Shown: one piece after another, positions 38,875-42,423 of the stretch
Numbering within the stretch: the first letter of the stretch is position 1
Layout: every line of letters starts with the position of its first letter
From: an uncultured Granulosicoccaceae bacterium
Lineage (GTDB): Bacteria; Pseudomonadota; Gammaproteobacteria; Granulosicoccales; Granulosicoccaceae
DNA length: 42,423 nt
Assembly (NCBI GenBank): GCA_937981955.1
Contig: CALJNA010000065.1
Span: forward strand, 1-42,423
Direction of reading: 5' to 3'
Notes under the pieces: generated by a model
The model's database searches: none
What the model was told of the DNA's origin: nothing
What the model saw: the letters and a program-made list of their open reading frames with translations, nothing else
Position numbers and translations under genes: made by a program

Positions 38875-40317
38875 ATGTATTTAGGTATTGATCTTGGTAC
38901 ATCGAGCGTGAAAACGGTTTTAATGGATGAAAACCAGAACGTGCTTGCCAGTAGCACCGCGAATATGGACGTGACCAGACCAGAAACTGGATGGTCAGAG
39001 CAAGACCCTGCCAGCTGGGTCGCCGGTATGGAAAGCACGTTAGGTGAATTGCACGCCAACCATCCGAAACACATGCAGGCCGTGCGTGGCATCGGCTTGT
39101 CAGGACACATGCACGGGGCAACGCTGCTTGATGCCAGCGATGAGGTGCTGCGCCCTTGCATTTTATGGAACGACACTCGCAGCCATGCAGAAGCACAACA
39201 ATTGGATACCGCACAGTCACGCGACATTTGCGGCAACATACTGTTCCCCGGATTCACCTCACCAAAACTTGCCTGGACCGAAAAACACGAACCGGATGTG
39301 TTTGCTAAGGTCGCCAAAGTACTGCTGCCAAAAGACTATGCGCGGCTCTGGTTAACCGGTGAGCACGTATCAGAAATGTCAGATGCTGCAGGAACCGGCT
39401 GGCTGGATGTGGGACAACGCGATTGGTCTGATGCACAACTGCAAGCAACCTCGTTATCTCGCGAACACATGCCCGTCCTCGTTGAAGGCACTGAAGTGTC
39501 AGGCACCTTGCGAGCCGAGCTGGCAAAACGATTTGGACTGTCTGAAAAAGTCGTTGTTGCAGGCGGCGCTGGTGACAACGCGGCATCGGCGTGTGGAATG
39601 GGAACTGTGACTCCGGGAAATGCATTTTTATCACTGGGCACATCAGGCGTTTTGTTCGCGGCAAACGCCAGTTACCAACCAAACGCTGACAGTGCCGTAC
39701 ACACTTTCTGTCATGCGCTACCCGATACCTGGCATCAAATGGGCGTTATCCTGGCTGCGACCGATTCATTAAACTGGCTTTCAAACGTTTGTAATCAGTC
39801 TCCGGCTGAGCTTACAGCGGCATTGGAACAAACAAACGCCACACCAACCAACGTGTTGTTTCTGCCGTATCTAGGGGGTGAACGTACACCCCATAACGAT
39901 GCTGATGCTCGCGGTGTATTTACCGGGCTTGAACACGTCACTGATGCTTCGGCCTTAACCAAGGCCGTGCTTCAAGGTGTCGCGTTCGCTTTTCGAGACT
40001 GTCAAAACGCATTAGCCAGCGCCGGTACTACCCTGGATAGTGCCTACGCCATCGGTGGTGGTTCGCAGTCGCGGTACTGGCTGCAGTTGATCTCTTCGGC
40101 ATTGAAGTTACCGCTTCATGTAACGATCGATGGCGACTTTGGCGCAGGCCTGGGAGCGGCAAGACTGGGTATGATAGCCGCAGAATCTGCAAACCCCGCA
40201 GATGTGTGCCAGCCACCGGCTATCGATAAAACGATTGAACCTGATGTTGCGCTGTATGATGATTTCACAGCACAATTCGAGCGTTACCAAAACACCTACG
40301 CCAGCCTGAAATCATAG
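38875..40317 (+). CDS. xylB: xylulokinase
   Basis: 480 residues, the family length (E. coli XylB 484). FGGY kinase marks include MYLGIDLGTSSVKTVLMDEN, ETGWSEQDPASW, GIGLSGHMHGATLLD, the catalytic Asp in VAGGAGDNAASACGMG, LSLGTSGVLFA, LPYLGGERTPHNDADARG and AIGGGSQSRYWLQL. It phosphorylates D-xylulose to xylulose-5-phosphate with ATP, feeding the pentose phosphate pathway. AGGAG lies 12 bp before the ATG. Last clear gene of the rightward xyl operon; a weak terminator follows. Confidence 0.97.
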   Translation: MYLGIDLGTSSVKTVLMDENQNVLASSTANMDVTRPETGWSEQDPASWVAGMESTLGELHANHPKHMQAVRGIGLSGHMHGATLLDASDEVLRPCILWNDTRSHAEAQQLDTAQSRDICGNILFPGFTSPKLAWTEKHEPDVFAKVAKVLLPKDYARLWLTGEHVSEMSDAAGTGWLDVGQRDWSDAQLQATSLSREHMPVLVEGTEVSGTLRAELAKRFGLSEKVVVAGGAGDNAASACGMGTVTPGNAFLSLGTSGVLFAANASYQPNADSAVHTFCHALPDTWHQMGVILAATDSLNWLSNVCNQSPAELTAALEQTNATPTNVLFLPYLGGERTPHNDADARGVFTGLEHVTDASALTKAVLQGVAFAFRDCQNALASAGTTLDSAYAIGGGSQSRYWLQLISSALKLPLHVTIDGDFGAGLGAARLGMIAAESANPADVCQPPAIDKTIEPDVALYDDFTAQFERYQNTYASLKS

Positions 40318-40328
40318 GCTTCTTTTTT
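40303..40328 (+). terminator. weak terminator at the xylB end
   Basis: AGCCT/AGGCT 5-bp stem with an 8-base loop overlaps the xylB stop, followed by TCTTTTTT. The stem is short, so read-through to the next gene is likely. Confidence 0.4.
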
Positions 40329-40450
40329 AGTGCATGCCGGTAAGTGATAAGGCAGGCTACGCTGCATTGCACATGATACTGTCGAACGCATCGCTAAGAA
40401 CGAAGTTTCTGTGCATCGACAGTATTGAGTAAGTTAACTGGAGGAAGATT

Positions 40451-41104
40451 ATGAGCAACGACACTGTACTGAAGCCGGAGTTCTTGATTAAAGATGAGGC
40501 ACAGCTAAGAGCATTGTTTCCACCAACACACGAAATTGCAGCAAAGAAAAGCCAACCCCAGCTCGACAAGTACACCGTTGAGTTTATTAAGCGATCACCA
40601 TTTATTTGCATGGGCACACAATCACCCGAGGGCTCCGCAGATGTCAGCCCCAGAGGCGACCCAAGTGGGTTTGTGAAAGTGCTGGACAATAAAACCCTAC
40701 TCATACCCGATCGTCCGGGCAATAATCGCTTAGACACACAGGCCAACATTCTGTCTAACCCAGCCGTTGGCCTGTTGTTTATGGTCCCTGGTTTCGAAGA
40801 TACCGTTCGCGTTAACGGTACGGCCCAAATAACGACAGATCCGGAACTGCTTGAACAGATGAAGGTTAACAACCGACTACCACTAGTGGCTATTGTTGTT
40901 ACCGTCGATGAGGTGTTTATGCACTGTGCAAAAGCGTTTCGTCGCGCAAAACTATGGGACCAAAACCAGATTCAAGACCGCAGCGAAATGCCGTCACTAC
41001 CAAAAATAGTACTCGATCAAATATCCGAAAAACCTGTTAGCGATGCTGAAATGGAGAAGATCGATGCAGATCTTGAAGACGAATATGCGCGTACCATGTA
41101 CTAA
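40451..41104 (+). CDS. pyridoxamine 5'-phosphate oxidase family flavoprotein (MSMEG_1061-like)
   Basis: 217 residues. The split-barrel FMN-binding fold is indicated by FICMGTQSPEGSADVSPRGD, GFVKVLDNKTLLIPDRPGNN, ILSNPAVGLLFMVPGF and VNGTAQIT. The block ADVSPRGDPxGFVxVLDxxTLLIPDRPGNNR is characteristic of the MSMEG_1061-type PPOX proteins. Their substrate is unknown; FMN- or F420-dependent reduction is a possibility. The ribosome site GGAGGAAG is strong. It lies 133 bp after xylB and 21 bp before the CIA30 gene, so it may begin a separate small operon. Confidence 0.9.
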   Translation: MSNDTVLKPEFLIKDEAQLRALFPPTHEIAAKKSQPQLDKYTVEFIKRSPFICMGTQSPEGSADVSPRGDPSGFVKVLDNKTLLIPDRPGNNRLDTQANILSNPAVGLLFMVPGFEDTVRVNGTAQITTDPELLEQMKVNNRLPLVAIVVTVDEVFMHCAKAFRRAKLWDQNQIQDRSEMPSLPKIVLDQISEKPVSDAEMEKIDADLEDEYARTMY

Positions 41105-41125
41105 GCGCTATTCAGGATTCATGCT

Positions 41126-41638
41126 ATGCAGAAAAACTTAACACTTTTCCAGTTCAATCAAGCCGAATCGGTAGATTCCTGGTTTGCCGTGGATGATCGT
41201 GTCATGGGCGGCATATCCAATAGTGAACTGATATGGGCAACGACTCATGCGCGTTTTCAGGGAGTAGTTTCTCCAGAGAACAATGGCGGATTCTGTTCAG
41301 TACGATCACCCTTGCCAATCGCAATACCTGAAGACCATGACCATCTGTGGATAGAATCAAATGGTGATACAAAGCTGTATGCCATTTCTTTGCGAACCAG
41401 TAAAACACCACGTGGGATTAATTACATGGCTGATTTCAAGCCTGCCAATAACTTTACACGCATCGAACTTCCACTAACCGAATTTGCAGCACAGTTTCGA
41501 GGACGCTCAGTTGTCGATGCACCAGAGTTGCATGCACAAGACATAATACAACTCGGCATTATGATTTCAGATGCCCAGTACGGCGCGTTTGAACTGGACT
41601 TAAAAGCAATTGGTGCAGCAAATATGGATGCACTTTAA
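41126..41638 (+). CDS. CIA30-domain protein
   Basis: 170 residues, the domain length. LFQFNQAESVDSWFAVDDRV, MGGISNSELIW, FQGVVSPENNGGFCSVRSPL and KTPRGINYMADFKP match the CIA30 family, named for the complex I assembly factor NDUFAF1, with a galactose-binding-like fold. Bacterial members lack a proven function. No signal peptide, so it is probably cytoplasmic. AGGA lies 9 bp before the chosen ATG at 41126; another ATG at 41121 is out of frame. Probably co-transcribed with its neighbours. Confidence 0.88.
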   Translation: MQKNLTLFQFNQAESVDSWFAVDDRVMGGISNSELIWATTHARFQGVVSPENNGGFCSVRSPLPIAIPEDHDHLWIESNGDTKLYAISLRTSKTPRGINYMADFKPANNFTRIELPLTEFAAQFRGRSVVDAPELHAQDIIQLGIMISDAQYGAFELDLKAIGAANMDAL

Positions 41639-41694
41639 AAACCCACGACACCCGATAAATTTTCGAAATAAACTTAACCGATCGAGAGACTGCA

Positions 41695-42423
41695 GTGAAA
41701 AACAACACGTTGAACATAGCCGTAATTGAAGGCGATGGAATCGGTAAGGAAGTGGTACCTGAAGGTTTGAAGGTATTAGAGGCCGCTGCTGCACGTTTTG
41801 AATTGGGGTTGCGATTCGATCATCACGACTTTTCAAATGTCGATTATTACGCCAGGCATGGTCAAATGATGCCGGATGATTGGAAAGATCAGCTAAGCAC
41901 TGCCGATGCCATTTTCTTTGGTGCTGTCGGCTGGCCCAAAACGGTACCTGACCATATCTCTTTGTGGCAGTCTTTAATCAAATTCAGACGAGAATTTGAT
42001 CAGTATGTGAGCTTGCGTCCTGCGCGTTTAATGCCCGGAGTACCCTCCCCGTTAGCAGGTCGTGAACCGGGTGATATCGACATGATGATTGTGCGCGAAA
42101 ATACCGAGGGCGAGTATTCAGCCATCGGTGGTCGTATGTTTCCTGACACGGATCGTGAAGTTGTGATGCAAGAAACAGTAATGAGCCGTCATGGAGTAGA
42201 TCGAATCTTAAAGTACGCGTTCGATCTTGCACAAAAGCGTGGCAAGCATCTTACTTCGGCAACAAAATCGAATGGCATTGCCATCACCATGCCTTACTGG
42301 GATGAACGAGTCGAAGCCATGTCTGAAAACTATGCGGATATAAAACTCGATCAGTACCACATAGATATCCTGGCGGCGCATTTTGTTTTACATCCTGACT
42401 GGTTTGATGTAGTGGTCGCATCC
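41695..42423 (+). CDS. tartrate / D-malate dehydrogenase, 5' part (cut by window end)
   Basis: 243 codons from GTG 41695 are open to the last base, of about 360 in the family. NIAVIEGDGIGKEVVPEG is the start of the isocitrate/isopropylmalate dehydrogenase fold. MMIVRENTEGEYSAIGGRMF, SRHGVDRILKYAFDLAQKR and TSATKSNGIAITMPYWDE identify the tartrate/D-malate (TtuC/DmlA) branch. It oxidises and decarboxylates D-malate or tartrate with NAD. GAGAG precedes the GTG by about 7 bp. The catalytic Tyr-Lys region is partly seen; the C-terminus is missing. It follows the CIA30 gene by 56 bp. Confidence 0.92.
   Translation, partial: MKNNTLNIAVIEGDGIGKEVVPEGLKVLEAAAARFELGLRFDHHDFSNVDYYARHGQMMPDDWKDQLSTADAIFFGAVGWPKTVPDHISLWQSLIKFRREFDQYVSLRPARLMPGVPSPLAGREPGDIDMMIVRENTEGEYSAIGGRMFPDTDREVVMQETVMSRHGVDRILKYAFDLAQKRGKHLTSATKSNGIAITMPYWDERVEAMSENYADIKLDQYHIDILAAHFVLHPDWFDVVVAS

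Overview
The window looks like a chromosomal segment of a gammaproteobacterium, probably marine or otherwise free-living. Supporting signs are the enterobacterial-type housekeeping relatives YigI, YgiQ and HspQ, a long-form glyceraldehyde-3-phosphate dehydrogenase, RND efflux, Sec/lipobox export signals typical of Gram-negatives, and a moderate GC content. No tRNA, rRNA or CRISPR array was seen. I cannot assign a genus.

Left edge (1-1480): a scarred accessory patch. It holds the 3' end of a transposase, a class II aldolase gene with an odd Asn/Ser/Gly-rich tail, an 18-bp direct repeat, a 20-bp palindrome, and a 36-residue remnant of what looks like a SorC/DeoR-type sugar-responsive regulator. 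1482-6728 (minus): a likely operon of RND adaptor, RND pump and YigI-like thioesterase; the adaptor ends in a 15-residue (45-bp) repeat array. 6825-13360: YgiQ radical SAM protein, an exported protein, an unusual sulfotransferase-like/aminotransferase fusion joined by an (Asn-Ser)8 linker encoded by a perfect AACAGC repeat, and a tiny exported protein with a clear terminator. 13558-20090: exported 5'-nucleotidase, an orphan lipoprotein, HspQ, an OmpA-like lipoprotein and an acidic membrane-anchored protein. 20449-28439: aromatic/aspartate-type aminotransferase, two tandem Lin0512-family genes, a lipoprotein, a DUF4124-type protein, a Ser/Thr kinase with a membrane anchor and long coiled coil, and the long GAPDH.

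The right third (28533-40317) is a divergent D-xylose regulon read from one 151-bp intergenic region. Leftward: xylF (binding protein), xylH (permease), xylG (single-domain ATPase), xylA (isomerase) and an exported DUF4159 protein overlapping xylA. Rightward: a ROK repressor (xylR), a di-haem c-type oxidoreductase, a CRTAC1/FG-GAP beta-propeller protein and xylulokinase (xylB), with ATGA overlaps between the first three genes. Xylose would be bound by XylF, imported by XylHG, isomerised by XylA and phosphorylated by XylB to xylulose-5-phosphate. The two exported redox/propeller proteins and the DUF4159 protein have no place in the textbook pathway. They are the best candidates for something new: a xylose-linked periplasmic electron-transfer or oxidation module.

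The right edge carries an FMN-dependent PPOX-family protein, a CIA30-domain protein and the 5' part of a tartrate/D-malate dehydrogenase gene cut by the window end.
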